A DNA stretch of 64,000 nucleotides from Endozoicomonas sp965208385 (GTDB lineage: Bacteria > Pseudomonadota > Gammaproteobacteria > Pseudomonadales > Endozoicomonadaceae). Positions 36,308 to 45,247 of this stretch are shown in pieces. Below the pieces are notes generated by a model, which saw nothing but the letters and a program-made list of their open reading frames with translations, was not told where the DNA came from and did no database searches. The translations under genes were made by a program, and so were the position numbers. The stretch spans positions 24,844 to 88,843 of the forward strand of contig CBDBOO010000016.1 in NCBI GenBank assembly GCA_965208385.1, in the 5' to 3' direction. Position 1 is the stretch's first letter. Each line of letters opens with the position of its first letter.

Positions 36308-36436
36308 CTCATAACGCATATTAGAAACCGGCAATGGTATTATACCAATTTCATTTTTTAAATACGGAAAAAAACACACACAATCAGCCTGTCCAGAACT
36401 ATCCTGTAAGTAGGTTTTCTTGTGTGTTTTTACCAA

Positions 36437-36916
36437 ATGTCTCGTACTCCTGAACTTCCAAATGGCTTTCATGACGAAGATTTTCAAGATAAAGCTCGTC
36501 ATGCATCAGATAACAAAGAATGCATTAGATTGCTTGGTCTGGCATTCATTCAAAAAGGTTTATCAGAAAAAGAGGTGGCAAACCTTTTAAAGGTTAACCC
36601 TCGATCTGTGTTTGATTGGTTGCAGCGCTATAAACAAGGAGGTGCTGAAGCCCTCAAAGATCAAGGTGGACGAGGTAGAAAAAATACACTTAATAATGAA
36701 CAGGAAAAGGATTTTAAAAATACAGTTCTTGATCTTCAAGAGAAACGTGAAGGTGGAAGAATCGTTGGTCGCGATGTTAAAGACGTATTAAAAAAAGATT
36801 TCGGAACTGAGTGCGTTAATTCTACTGTTTACAAGTTACTCCATAAAGTCGGTCTTTCGTGGATATCTGGTCGCACACCATCCAAAGCAGGATTTAGAAG
36901 TGCAAGAAGCATTTAA
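36437..36916 (+). pseudogene. IS630 transposase, N-terminal part (helix-turn-helix)
   Basis: Codes for the DNA-binding half (KGLSEKEVANLLKVNPRSVFDWLQRYKQGG). After GRTPS the reading frame slips: the visible tail KAGFRSARSI is a +1 misreading of KQDLEVQEAFKK, the expected IS630 sequence, and stops at TAA 36914-36916. ATG 36437 (MSRTPELPNG) is preferred over GTG 36422. Confidence 0.85.
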
Positions 36917-36934
36917 AAAAACTTCAAAACAGAG

Positions 36935-37489
36935 GTGCAGCAAAGGCTTCCAGATAAAGTAAACCTAAAAGATGTTGACGTTTGGTTTCAAGATGAAGGT
37001 CGTTTTGGTCAACAAAACACGGTCAGTAGGATTTGGGCTATTAAAGGAAGCAGACCCGGAATAATTCGGCAGAGACAATTTACATATGCTTATGTATTTG
37101 CTGCTGTCTGCCCCGAAAGGGATATTGGAACTGCTTTAGTGCTCCCAACGATCAATACAGAAATGATGACGCTACATTTGTCTGAAATCTCAAAGCTAAC
37201 CAATAAAGGACGGCATGCTGCCGTAATAATTGATAATGCGGGATATCATCATTCTAAAGACTTGCCTACTTTTGATAACCTGACATTGATTCCTTTACCG
37301 CCTTATGCACCGGAACTAAATAGTGCAGAAGAAATTTGGGAGTGGCTTCGGGAGCATGATTTATCCAACCGATCTTTTAAAAATTATGATGACATTGTAA
37401 ATGCATGTTGTTGTGGTTGGAACAAGCTTGTTTCTGAGGCTGGTCGGGTAACCAGCCTATGCTCCCGTGAATGGGCTGTATTATCGTAG
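36935..37489 (+). pseudogene. IS630 transposase, C-terminal part (DDE domain)
   Basis: Carries the catalytic triad of the DDE nuclease: WFQDEGRFG, VIIDNAGYHHSK and PPYAPELNSAEEIWEW. It is in the same frame as the N-terminal part, with only the TAA at 36914 and a local out-of-frame stretch between them. This fits one extra A near 36884-36886 and one missing A in the A7 run at 36915-36921. The element is probably inactive, unless the A7 tract supports frameshifting. Confidence 0.85.
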
Positions 37490-38710
37490 TTAGAAAACGG
37501 AAATGGTATTAAACGGGTTTTCCAGTGATTCACTGGGTTCGGTAAACCAGCGGGGACCCTGAGCTGTCATATAAAAATGATCTTCCAGACGGACACCAAA
37601 TTCACCGGGAATCACCAGCATAGGTTCATTGGAAAACACCATGCCTTCGGCTAACGGTGTCTTGTCGCCACGAACAAGGTAAGGGTGCTCGTGGATATCC
37701 AGTCCACAACCGTGTCCTGTTCGATGAGGCAGTCCGGGAAGCTGGTAATCAGGACCAAAACCAAAACTTTCCAGGGCACTTCTAGCGGCATTATCTGCTG
37801 ACTCGCAGGGTTGACCGAGTTGAGCCGCTTCGAAGGCTGCGGCCTGGGCGGCTTTCTCTACCTTCCAGGCTTGCTGTTGCTTCTCTGTCGCTGTACCAAA
37901 GCAATAGGTGCGGGTGATGTCTGAATTGTAACCGTGCAGGAGACAGCCTGTATCAATGAGTACCCAGTCATTTTTTTTCAGAATTTGCGGATCTTTTACA
38001 CCATGGGGAAAACTGGTGGCCTTACCGAACAGCACGATACAAAACGAGGAGCCGCCAGGCGCGCCTGCTTTTTTGTGAGCTTCGTTGATAAATGCCGTCA
38101 CTTCTGTGGTGGAAATACCTTCATGAAGAATTCGCCCGGCCGCTTTGTGAACCTCAATGGTCATATCCTTTGCCCGTTGCAACAGGGCAATCTCAGCCGG
38201 ACTTTTTTGTTTTCTGCAACCGGATGTTACCGGTGAAGCGTTAACAAGTTCCAGATTTGGGCAGGCGTTGCGCAATCCGTCGAAAAGGAAGAAGGCAGCG
38301 GATTCATCAATGGCAACACGGCCGGTGATGTTGAGTTTCTGGCAAAGTCGGTTGAACAGTTCAAATGGACTCTCGTGCTCGTGCCAGCCATGATAAGGTC
38401 CATCCAGAAGCATAAAATCGGTCAGTGAATCCTGTTCAAAATGGGGAGCAATATAGTGCAATTCTCCTTCATCCGTCAGAATGGCTCCGACCATACGTTC
38501 ACTGGCATACCATTTCAAACCGGTGAAATAATAAAGGTTGCTACCTGCATTCAGATAAACGGCACTGATTTTATTATCTTGCATCAGGCGCCGGGCTTTT
38601 TGGATTCGTTCCAGATATTCAGCTTTAGCCAAAGGTTGAATATCTGCTGTCATATCGACCAGCTTGTCCAGTTCTGCGGCAATGCTTGAACCACCGACAC
38701 CAATAGTCAT
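37490..38710 (-). CDS. M24-family metallopeptidase (Xaa-Pro aminopeptidase-like)
   Basis: Probable cytoplasmic dinuclear-metal aminopeptidase or dipeptidase. The 406-aa protein has a creatinase-like N-terminal domain and a pita-bread domain with all five metal ligands: VLIDTG and NSDITRTY (two Asp), HRTGHG...DIHE (His), SNEPML (Glu), VRLEDHF (Glu). The last residues NTISVF and the TAA stop are encoded by the right end of the IS630 element, so the original C-terminus has been replaced. The gene lies downstream of oppBCD-like genes on the same strand, fitting a role in degrading imported peptides. Confidence 0.88.
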   Translation of the reverse strand: MTIGVGGSSIAAELDKLVDMTADIQPLAKAEYLERIQKARRLMQDNKISAVYLNAGSNLYYFTGLKWYASERMVGAILTDEGELHYIAPHFEQDSLTDFMLLDGPYHGWHEHESPFELFNRLCQKLNITGRVAIDESAAFFLFDGLRNACPNLELVNASPVTSGCRKQKSPAEIALLQRAKDMTIEVHKAAGRILHEGISTTEVTAFINEAHKKAGAPGGSSFCIVLFGKATSFPHGVKDPQILKKNDWVLIDTGCLLHGYNSDITRTYCFGTATEKQQQAWKVEKAAQAAAFEAAQLGQPCESADNAARSALESFGFGPDYQLPGLPHRTGHGCGLDIHEHPYLVRGDKTPLAEGMVFSNEPMLVIPGEFGVRLEDHFYMTAQGPRWFTEPSESLENPFNTISVF

Positions 38711-38908
38711 TTTTTATCCTTCTGAATAATTACTGATGCAATCAAAGCAGAGTTTTAAGGGTTAAATCCACCTATTTTTGTAAACGACTGGTTCAACGGA
38801 TGGCTTTGAAGGCAGGCGACAAAGGTACAAAGCACAAAGAGTTCTGTTAATGAAGCGATCTGTTAAGAGTCGATCTGTTTAAGAGTCGATCGGGTAATCA
38901 GGTATGGA
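38711..38908. other. Spacer between oppD-like and M24 genes
   Basis: 198 bp with an imperfect tandem repeat near 38859-38891 (CGATCTGTTAAGAGT, then CGATCTGTTTAAGAGT, then CGATCGG). An OppF-type ATPase gene, expected here in many opp operons, is absent. No terminator was seen. Confidence 0.6.
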
Positions 38909-39892
38909 TCAATTTTGAGCAGAGTTTCTTAAATGACACGCCAGCAGGTGCTCACCTTGTTGATGGCTATCTGTATTCACAGGAAGTAGAGCTGGTGGTT
39001 GTTTGCATACAGGCATCACACGATCACATCGATCCTGAAAAGGGCAGCCTTCCGGTAGATTAAACAGGTTCGGTGGTTTTCCGGGGATGGTTTGCAGTAC
39101 ATCGGTATCCGGACACCGTCCGGGAATTGCTTTTAACAGGCCATGGGTATAAGGATGTTGAGGAGAGTTAAGGATGGTTTTTGTCGGACCATGTTCCATC
39201 ACCTTTCCAGCGTAAAGAACCAGAACCTTATTACAAAGACTGGAAACAAGACCCATGTCATGGGTAATCAAAATAATGGATGTATTAAATTCCTGCTTAA
39301 CCTCATGCAACAGCTCCATAATCTGAGCCTGCACAGTCACATCCAGGGCTGTTGTTGGTTCATCGGCAATAAGTATTTTCGGACGACATAACAATGCCAT
39401 GGCAATCATGACTCTCTGACACATTCCTCCTGAAAGTTCGTGGGGATACATAGTCATTCGCTGTCGTGCTTCTGAAATTTTCACGGCATCCAGCATTTGG
39501 ACAGATCGTGAAAAAGCCTCTTTTCGATTCATTCCTTTATGAATCTGCAATACTTCCATGAGTTGATAACCCACTTTCACATAAGGGTTCAGAGAGGATA
39601 TGGGGTTTTGGAATATCATGGTTATTTCATGACCGCGGATTTGGTTTAATTCTGATTCACTGAGAGAAAGAAGGTTTTGCTGATTATACTGAACCAGGCC
39701 TTCTGAGCGGGCGTTGTCTGCCAGTAATCCCATCAGGGCGTTGGCAGTCTGGCTTTTCCCTGAACCGGATTCCCCAACAATTCCCAGGCACTCATCTCTT
39801 TTGAGAGAGAACCCCAGGTTACTGACTGCGGTTACTTCACCTTCGCGCGCCTGGAAATACACTGAAAGATTTTCAACCTTGAGCAGACTCAT
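38909..39892 (-). CDS. Oligopeptide/dipeptide ABC transporter ATP-binding protein, OppD/DppD type
   Basis: Energises peptide import. The 327-aa protein has Walker A GESGSGKSQTANALMG, Q-loop FQNPISSLNP, signature LSGGMCQRVMIAMAL, Walker B ILIADEPTTALD, and the OppD-type C-terminal cysteine-rich region (GCPFQDRCDRVMPVC). Its start overlaps the end of the permease gene by 4 nt. Confidence 0.93.
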   Translation of the reverse strand: MSLLKVENLSVYFQAREGEVTAVSNLGFSLKRDECLGIVGESGSGKSQTANALMGLLADNARSEGLVQYNQQNLLSLSESELNQIRGHEITMIFQNPISSLNPYVKVGYQLMEVLQIHKGMNRKEAFSRSVQMLDAVKISEARQRMTMYPHELSGGMCQRVMIAMALLCRPKILIADEPTTALDVTVQAQIMELLHEVKQEFNTSIILITHDMGLVSSLCNKVLVLYAGKVMEHGPTKTILNSPQHPYTHGLLKAIPGRCPDTDVLQTIPGKPPNLFNLPEGCPFQDRCDRVMPVCKQPPALLPVNTDSHQQGEHLLACHLRNSAQN

Positions 39893-40848
39893 TCAGAAGG
39901 CCTTTTTGTTATTGTCCTTTTTATATCGATAACTTCATATAGCTGCTTTCTCGGATCCAATGCGTCGCGCAAGATATCACCTATAAACGTAATGCAGAAC
40001 AGGGTAACCACCAGAAAAAAACAGGAAAAGGCCAGCTGCCAGGGCGTGATTTCCATAGATGTTGCCCCTTCGTTGATCAGGGTTCCCCAGCTGGTCATAG
40101 GCTCCTGAACACCCAGTCCCAGAAAGCTGAGAAATGATTCAAATATGATTACCGAAGGAACAAATAGTGATGCATACACCATTACAATCCCCAAAAGGTT
40201 TGGAATAAGATGATGCAATACTATTTGAACCGTACTGGCTCCACAGGCTTCAGCCGCTTCGATGAACGTGCGATTTTTCAAGCTGAGCGTTTGTCCCCGG
40301 ACAATTCTGGCAATATCCAGCCAGGAGACAGCACCAATAGCAATGAACATCAGTTCAATAGAACGACCCCAAAAGGTCACCAGCAAAATAACCAGAAACA
40401 TCAATGGCAGGGATTGCAGTATTTCCAGAAAACGAATCATCAGATTATCAATGCGCCCGCCCAGAAAGCCTGCCACTACACCATATACAGTGCCTATGCT
40501 TACTGCTATCAGAGTACCAAGAACACCAACTATCAGTGATATCCTGCCTCCTTCCAGTGTTCTTACAAAAAGATCGCGTCCGAGATTATCGGTGCCGAAA
40601 TAATGGCCATTATCAAAGGACGGTGCTGTAGCCAAATGAGACCAGTCCATTTCAGTTTTATTAAAATCACTGAGAAGAGAACCAAAACAGATCAGGAACA
40701 AAATAATAGTGAGAAGAACCAGACAAAACAGCGCGATTCTGTTACCTAGAAGATGGTGACGGGCATCTGACCAGAGGTTGTGATCAACAATATTTATTTC
40801 GTCAGAAAATAAAGCTTTATCTGTTTTTCTGTTGGAAAAGAAAGCCAT
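39889..40848 (-). CDS. Peptide ABC transporter permease, OppC/DppC type
   Basis: Inner-membrane permease, 319 aa, with an N-terminal cytoplasmic segment, a first TM helix, a periplasmic loop containing GHYFGTDNLGRDLFVRTLEGGR (OppC_N signature), and the coupling-loop motif EAAEACGASTVQIVLHHLIPN. It overlaps the oppB-like stop by 1 nt and pairs with that permease. Confidence 0.93.
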   Translation of the reverse strand: MAFFSNRKTDKALFSDEINIVDHNLWSDARHHLLGNRIALFCLVLLTIILFLICFGSLLSDFNKTEMDWSHLATAPSFDNGHYFGTDNLGRDLFVRTLEGGRISLIVGVLGTLIAVSIGTVYGVVAGFLGGRIDNLMIRFLEILQSLPLMFLVILLVTFWGRSIELMFIAIGAVSWLDIARIVRGQTLSLKNRTFIEAAEACGASTVQIVLHHLIPNLLGIVMVYASLFVPSVIIFESFLSFLGLGVQEPMTSWGTLINEGATSMEITPWQLAFSCFFLVVTLFCITFIGDILRDALDPRKQLYEVIDIKRTITKRPSE

Positions 40849-41777
40849 TAAAAGCCCTTCTGGCGAATTTTTGGATCTATAAAACCATAGAGTATATCGA
40901 CGAGGGCATTAAATAGTATGGTCAGTGCCCCAACAATAATGGTCAGCCCCACGATCAATGTGTAATCCCTGTTAAGAGCCCCGTTAACAAAATGCTGGCC
41001 TATTCCCGGTAGTCCGAAAACAGTTTCAATCACAACGGAACCGGTAATAATTCCAACAAAAGCAGGGCCCAGATAAGACACTACAGGTAATAGAGCGGGT
41101 TTGAGGGCATGGTGAAGCACGATGTGTGAAAGGGGCAGACCTTTGGCTCGACAGGTTCGAATAAAATCATTACCGAGTACGTCTATAAGACTGGCACGCA
41201 TGATGCGGGCTAACGTCGCTATATGCAGGATTGTAATAGACGCTATAGGTAAAACCATGTTCTCCCATTGCCCATTCTGCCAGCCACCCGCAGGGAGCCA
41301 GTTCAGAGAAACAGCGAATATCAGAACCAGCAATGGTGCAATGACAAATGAAGGTAACACTACTCCAATCATGGCAATACTGGTCAGAGTGTAATCCAGC
41401 CATGTTTTTTCCCTGAGGGCAGTAATAATGCCCAAAACAATACCCAGTACCAGAGTGATAATGAATGAGAGGGAGCCAATGATAAACGATACGGGAAAGC
41501 TCTGGGCAACCAGCTCATTGACGGTATAGTCTCTATAGACAAAGGACGGACCCAGGTTTCCCTGCAGTAAATCCCGGATATAGATTATGTATTGATGCCA
41601 GAGAGGCTTATCCAGATGATATTTAGCTTCAAGGTTAGCCAGAACTTCGTTGGGCAGATTAAATTCACCGGTAAAGGGGCTGCCTGGAGCCATTTGAATC
41701 AAGAAAAATGACAGGGTCATTAAAATAAACAGAGTCGGAATGGCTGAAGCCAATCTCAGGATAATAAATTTGAACAT
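40848..41777 (-). CDS. Peptide ABC transporter permease, OppB/DppB type
   Basis: 309-aa inner-membrane permease with six predicted helices, the N-terminal LSFFLIQMAPGSPF and the coupling motif RTCRAKGLPLSHIVLHHALKPALLP. It is the first gene of the B-C-D set. No substrate-binding protein gene lies next to it, so the binding protein must be encoded elsewhere. Confidence 0.93.
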   Translation of the reverse strand: MFKFIILRLASAIPTLFILMTLSFFLIQMAPGSPFTGEFNLPNEVLANLEAKYHLDKPLWHQYIIYIRDLLQGNLGPSFVYRDYTVNELVAQSFPVSFIIGSLSFIITLVLGIVLGIITALREKTWLDYTLTSIAMIGVVLPSFVIAPLLVLIFAVSLNWLPAGGWQNGQWENMVLPIASITILHIATLARIMRASLIDVLGNDFIRTCRAKGLPLSHIVLHHALKPALLPVVSYLGPAFVGIITGSVVIETVFGLPGIGQHFVNGALNRDYTLIVGLTIIVGALTILFNALVDILYGFIDPKIRQKGF

Positions 41778-41830
41778 GAATACTTATTCGGCCGCCAATA
41801 TTTCCTTTTGATAGAAAATCAGCTTAGACC

Positions 41831-42601
41831 TTATCTTTGTGAGCAAAACAACTCATTAAAAAAAAAAGGTAGCAAGGAGGTTTTTGAATTAATCGGTTCC
41901 ATTGGCATATATCGGCTAAATAGAAGATTTACCATCAACCTTTTCAGGGTTAGTTCTTTTCGGTAGGGACAGGTAAAGTGCAGCACTTTTTCATCGGGGC
42001 AGGTGTAGTGCCAGGTCATGACACTGGCAATACCGGCTATCGGATGGGGAACGGTGACTAACCGTTTGAAATAGGTATAGGCCAGCAGAGAATCATGAAA
42101 TGTATTTTCATCAAACTTCCGATGGTATTCGTCCGACCGAACAAAGAACCAGTAACTGGCTCTCATATTGTCAAGAGCTACTGAATAGGAATAGAAGGTC
42201 TGATTACGGATTGTCTCTTCGCTGAGGTGATTGAGACCCAGGGCTGATGTCACACGATTCATGATGGTCTGTATATTGAAGAGATCTACCCTGGACCGGA
42301 AGATTCCGGACTGCAAGAGTCTTGTTCTGGCAGAAGGCCAGTCATAGGCAGAATGTTCATTAATTACCGGGTCTCTCATGAGGGTTAAGTTCGGGCTGGA
42401 TGCCATACCAAAATAGGCACCATTAATGTCCGAGTCTGTAAACTGCTGTTGGTATTCACTGAGTTCACTGCATACCTCCTGCCCCAGGGCGGAGTTTTCA
42501 CTTTCTTGCAGACACTCAGCTACTGTTTGAACTAATTGTGCTTCTGTGGGAAAAGAACTGTGAAATGCAAGACAGAGCAGTATTGCCACTAACCATTTCA
42601 T
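41831..42601 (-). CDS. Small exported protein of unknown function
   Basis: Not recognised. The 256-aa product starts with a clear signal peptide (KWLVAILLCLAFHSSFPTEA). The mature part has six cysteines, including paired CPDEKVLHFTCPYRK near residue 210 that may form disulfides, and is rich in aromatic residues and Arg/His. It lies upstream of the oppB-like gene on the same strand (53 bp) and could be co-transcribed, but it does not resemble a peptide-binding protein. Confidence 0.7.
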   Translation of the reverse strand: MKWLVAILLCLAFHSSFPTEAQLVQTVAECLQESENSALGQEVCSELSEYQQQFTDSDINGAYFGMASSPNLTLMRDPVINEHSAYDWPSARTRLLQSGIFRSRVDLFNIQTIMNRVTSALGLNHLSEETIRNQTFYSYSVALDNMRASYWFFVRSDEYHRKFDENTFHDSLLAYTYFKRLVTVPHPIAGIASVMTWHYTCPDEKVLHFTCPYRKELTLKRLMVNLLFSRYMPMEPINSKTSLLPFFFNELFCSQR

Positions 42602-42755
42602 AAATGTATCCGAAGAAAGTATTCCGCAGAAGTATAGATAGAGATGCCATTGCAGTGTTGTCTGTTGTTAGCCCTGTTATTGAGTTAAAAATCGATTTTA
42701 TGGAGGTTTTGCAATAAACTGAACTGTTGTTTTATATGCTCCGGATTATTTTCAG

Positions 42756-43430
42756 ATGCCTCTCTCATTCTCACATAGTAAATTCGATCGTGTTCCCGAC
42801 TCAGATCTTCACCAACAAATCTGTCAAGGTGCAGATAAGCTGTCATTGACGTTAACCGACCGACAGGCCGATCTGCTCACTCGTTATGTAGAATTATTGG
42901 CAAAATGGAACAAGGCTTATAATCTGACTGCCATTCGTGATCCGAAAGAGATGGTTTCCCGTCATATTCTGGACAGTTTGAGCATAGTGCCGCATATTAC
43001 TGGAAGTCATATACTGGATGTGGGTTCTGGCCCGGGCCTGCCGGGTGTTATTCTGGCCATTATGTTTCCTGAAAAAAAAATCACAACTCTAGACAGCAAT
43101 GGCAAAAAAACCCGGTTTATGACCCAGGCCAGACTGGATCTGAAACTGGACAATCTTCAGGTGGCTCATTCCAGGGTAGAAACTTTTCAGACAGAGCAGT
43201 TGTTTGACGCGATTACATCCAGAGCATTCAGCTCTCTGGTTGACATGGTTGAAGGTACAAAACACTTATTATCACCATCAGGTGTTTATCTGGCCATGAA
43301 AGGGCTATATCCTGAAGAAGAACTCAAAGCGTTGACGAACCGCTTCGACATCAGGTTACTGGCATGCGAGCCATTGCGGGTGCCGAATACTGAAGGAGAT
43401 CGTCATCTGGTCATTCTACGTAACAGTTAA
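42756..43430 (+). CDS. rsmG: 16S rRNA (guanine 527-N7)-methyltransferase
   Basis: Methylates G527 of 16S rRNA. The 224-aa protein has WNKAYNLTAIRDPKEMVSRHILDSL and the SAM motif ILDVGSGPGLPGVILAI, then TSRAFSSL. It usually follows mnmG near the origin; here its upstream neighbour is the unrelated exported protein on the other strand, while parA and parB follow normally. Confidence 0.96.
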   Translation: MPLSFSHSKFDRVPDSDLHQQICQGADKLSLTLTDRQADLLTRYVELLAKWNKAYNLTAIRDPKEMVSRHILDSLSIVPHITGSHILDVGSGPGLPGVILAIMFPEKKITTLDSNGKKTRFMTQARLDLKLDNLQVAHSRVETFQTEQLFDAITSRAFSSLVDMVEGTKHLLSPSGVYLAMKGLYPEEELKALTNRFDIRLLACEPLRVPNTEGDRHLVILRNS

Positions 43431-43448
43431 TCAACGGTAGCGAAGGCT

Positions 43449-44258
43449 GTGGGCAAAATTCTTGCGGTAACAAACCAGAAAGGTGGTGTCGGAAAAACTA
43501 CCTCCTGCGTGAATCTGTCAGCCTCCCTGGTTGTCAACAAGCAGCGTGTTCTGCTGGTTGATATGGATCCCCAGGGCAATGCAACCATGGGCAGCGGGAT
43601 AAACAAGCACAGCGTACAGTGGTCTGTTTATCATGTATTAACCGGACGTTGTGGTATCTCGGAAGCTATTTTGAAGTCACATACAGGTGGTTATGATGTT
43701 CTGGCTTCCAATGCTGACCTGACGGCTGCTGAAGTCGAATTAATGTCCGTGGATAAAAAAGAGTCCAGGCTTAAAGATGCTCTGGACCAGGTAAAAGGAA
43801 ATTACGATTTTATAATGATCGACTGCCCGCCATCGCTCAATATGCTCACAGTGAATGCCATGGTGGCCGCCAGAGGGGTCATTATCCCCATGCAGTGCGA
43901 GTACTATGCTCTGGAAGGATTAACGGCTCTGATGGATACTATTTCCGGGCTGCGGGAAACCATGAATCCGAATCTTCATATCGAAGGTTTGCTGCGAACC
44001 ATGTATGACCCGAGAATGAGTCTGACCACAGAAGTATCCAGACAGTTGATCAATCACTTCGGTGACCAGGTTTATCGTACAGTGATTCCCCGCAATATAA
44101 GGCTGGCAGAAGCTCCAAGCCATGGTAAGCCGGTGCTGTCCTACGACAGGAATTCCCGGGGTGCCATTGCCTATCTGGCCCTGGCTGGAGAACTGGTTCG
44201 AAAGCATGATGTTAAAGGTGTCAGTAGCACGGCAGAAAGAAAAACAGGAACTCAATAA
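43449..44258 (+). CDS. parA: Chromosome-partitioning ATPase ParA (Soj)
   Basis: Walker-type ATPase that moves ParB-parS complexes. The 269-aa protein has the deviant Walker A KGGVGKTTSCVNL, VDMDPQGN and IDCPPSLN. The start is GTG 43449 with GAAGG upstream. Its stop is 3 nt before the parB start. Confidence 0.96.
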   Translation: MGKILAVTNQKGGVGKTTSCVNLSASLVVNKQRVLLVDMDPQGNATMGSGINKHSVQWSVYHVLTGRCGISEAILKSHTGGYDVLASNADLTAAEVELMSVDKKESRLKDALDQVKGNYDFIMIDCPPSLNMLTVNAMVAARGVIIPMQCEYYALEGLTALMDTISGLRETMNPNLHIEGLLRTMYDPRMSLTTEVSRQLINHFGDQVYRTVIPRNIRLAEAPSHGKPVLSYDRNSRGAIAYLALAGELVRKHDVKGVSSTAERKTGTQ

Positions 44259-44261
44259 CCG

Positions 44262-45167
44262 ATGGCGAAACAACGTCTTGGCACTAATTTAAATGCACTG
44301 CTTGGCAGTGCTAATCTTTCCTCATCCCTATCCGGTGAACTGGCCGAGCCTTCTGATAACCAGAATGGGATGGCAAAAGATCGGGAACTTCGGGATCTGC
44401 CGGTGGAATTCGTTGTTCGTGGCAAGTATCAGCCACGTCGGGACATGCACCCTGATGCTCTGGAAGAATTAGCTGATAGTATTCGTGAGCAGGGTATTAT
44501 GCAGCCGATCGTTGTGCGTCCGGTGGCTGAAAATCGTTATGAAATTATTGCAGGTGAGCGACGCTGGCGTGCAGCCCAGCTGGCAGGATTGTCGGAAGTA
44601 CCTGCGCTGATTCGGGATGTTCCCGATGATGCTGCCATAGCCATGGCGTTGATTGAAAATATTCAGCGGGAAGACCTGAATCCAATCGAAGAGGCCATGG
44701 CTCTATCCCGGTTACAGAAAGAATTTGAGCTGACCCAGCAGGAAGTGGCCCAGGCTGTGGGCAAATCCAGAACAGCGGTTGCTAATATTTTACGGCTTAT
44801 GTCGCTCAATTCTGAAGTTAAAAAAATGCTCGAATACGGTGATCTGGAAATGGGGCATGCCCGGGCCTTACTGTCGCTGTCTGAAATGGAGCAACTGGAA
44901 ACGGCACGGATTGTTGTAGCAAAAGGACTTTCGGTGCGTCAGACAGAGTCATTAGTACGTCGCTTGCAACAGGAAAAAGAGCAGGGCAGTAAAGCCAAAA
45001 AGAAAATTGATCCAAACATCAAGCAGCTGGAAAATGAACTATCTGAGAAGATTGGCGCCAGTGTTGCAATAGCCTGTAATGCCAAGGGAAAAGGCCGGGT
45101 AGTTATTTCTTACAACAGTCTTGATGAACTAGATGGCGTTCTGGCCCATCTGGCCCATATTAAATAA
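44262..45167 (+). CDS. parB: Chromosome-partitioning protein ParB (Spo0J)
   Basis: CTPase/DNA-binding protein that spreads from parS. The 301-aa protein begins with KQRLGTNLNALLG, then the CTP-binding GERRWRAAQLAG and ENIQREDLNPIEEA motifs, a helix-turn-helix (LTQQEVAQAVGKSRTAVANILRLM), and a C-terminal dimerisation domain (GKGRVVISYNSLDELDGVLAHL). No consensus parS site was seen nearby. Confidence 0.97.
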   Translation: MAKQRLGTNLNALLGSANLSSSLSGELAEPSDNQNGMAKDRELRDLPVEFVVRGKYQPRRDMHPDALEELADSIREQGIMQPIVVRPVAENRYEIIAGERRWRAAQLAGLSEVPALIRDVPDDAAIAMALIENIQREDLNPIEEAMALSRLQKEFELTQQEVAQAVGKSRTAVANILRLMSLNSEVKKMLEYGDLEMGHARALLSLSEMEQLETARIVVAKGLSVRQTESLVRRLQQEKEQGSKAKKKIDPNIKQLENELSEKIGASVAIACNAKGKGRVVISYNSLDELDGVLAHLAHIK

Positions 45168-45212
45168 CTTCAATAGTGTAAAACAATACTGGCTTGCTGC
45201 CGGTAGGCCGAA

Positions 45213-45247
45213 GGGATGGGAAGAGACATTTTGTTGTCTTCCCTATG
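45213..45247. repeat. Hairpin after parB
   Basis: GGGAAGA(G)ACA and TGTCTTCCC (45218-45243) form a stem with one bulged base around a short T-rich loop, extendable at the base. There is no T-run after it, so termination is possible but not typical. Confidence 0.4.

Larger units (their letters stand above)
35929..36337 (+). mobile_element. MITE-B, IS630-related palindromic element interrupted by MITE-A
   Basis: The ends CCATTTCCGAATTCTAATTA and the complement of ...TTAGAAACCGGCAATGG are inverted repeats bounded by TA on both sides (35927-28, 36338-39), the IS630/Tc1-mariner pattern. Without the inserted MITE-A it is about 168 bp, with arms pairing along nearly the whole length (for example CTTTTCAGGCTCAGA on both arms). 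Its termini resemble those of the adjacent IS630 element, which could mobilise it. Confidence 0.85.
36345..37506 (+). mobile_element. IS630-family insertion sequence, about 1162 bp
   Basis: Terminal inverted repeats of about 24 bp with mismatches (CCAATTTCATTTTTTAAATA at the left, complement of ...TTAGAAAACGGAAATGG at the right) are flanked by TA (36343-44, 37507-08). It holds a split transposase gene with an N-terminal helix-turn-helix and a C-terminal DDE domain. It abuts MITE-B at the left and supplies the stop codon of the M24 peptidase gene at the right. Confidence 0.9.
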
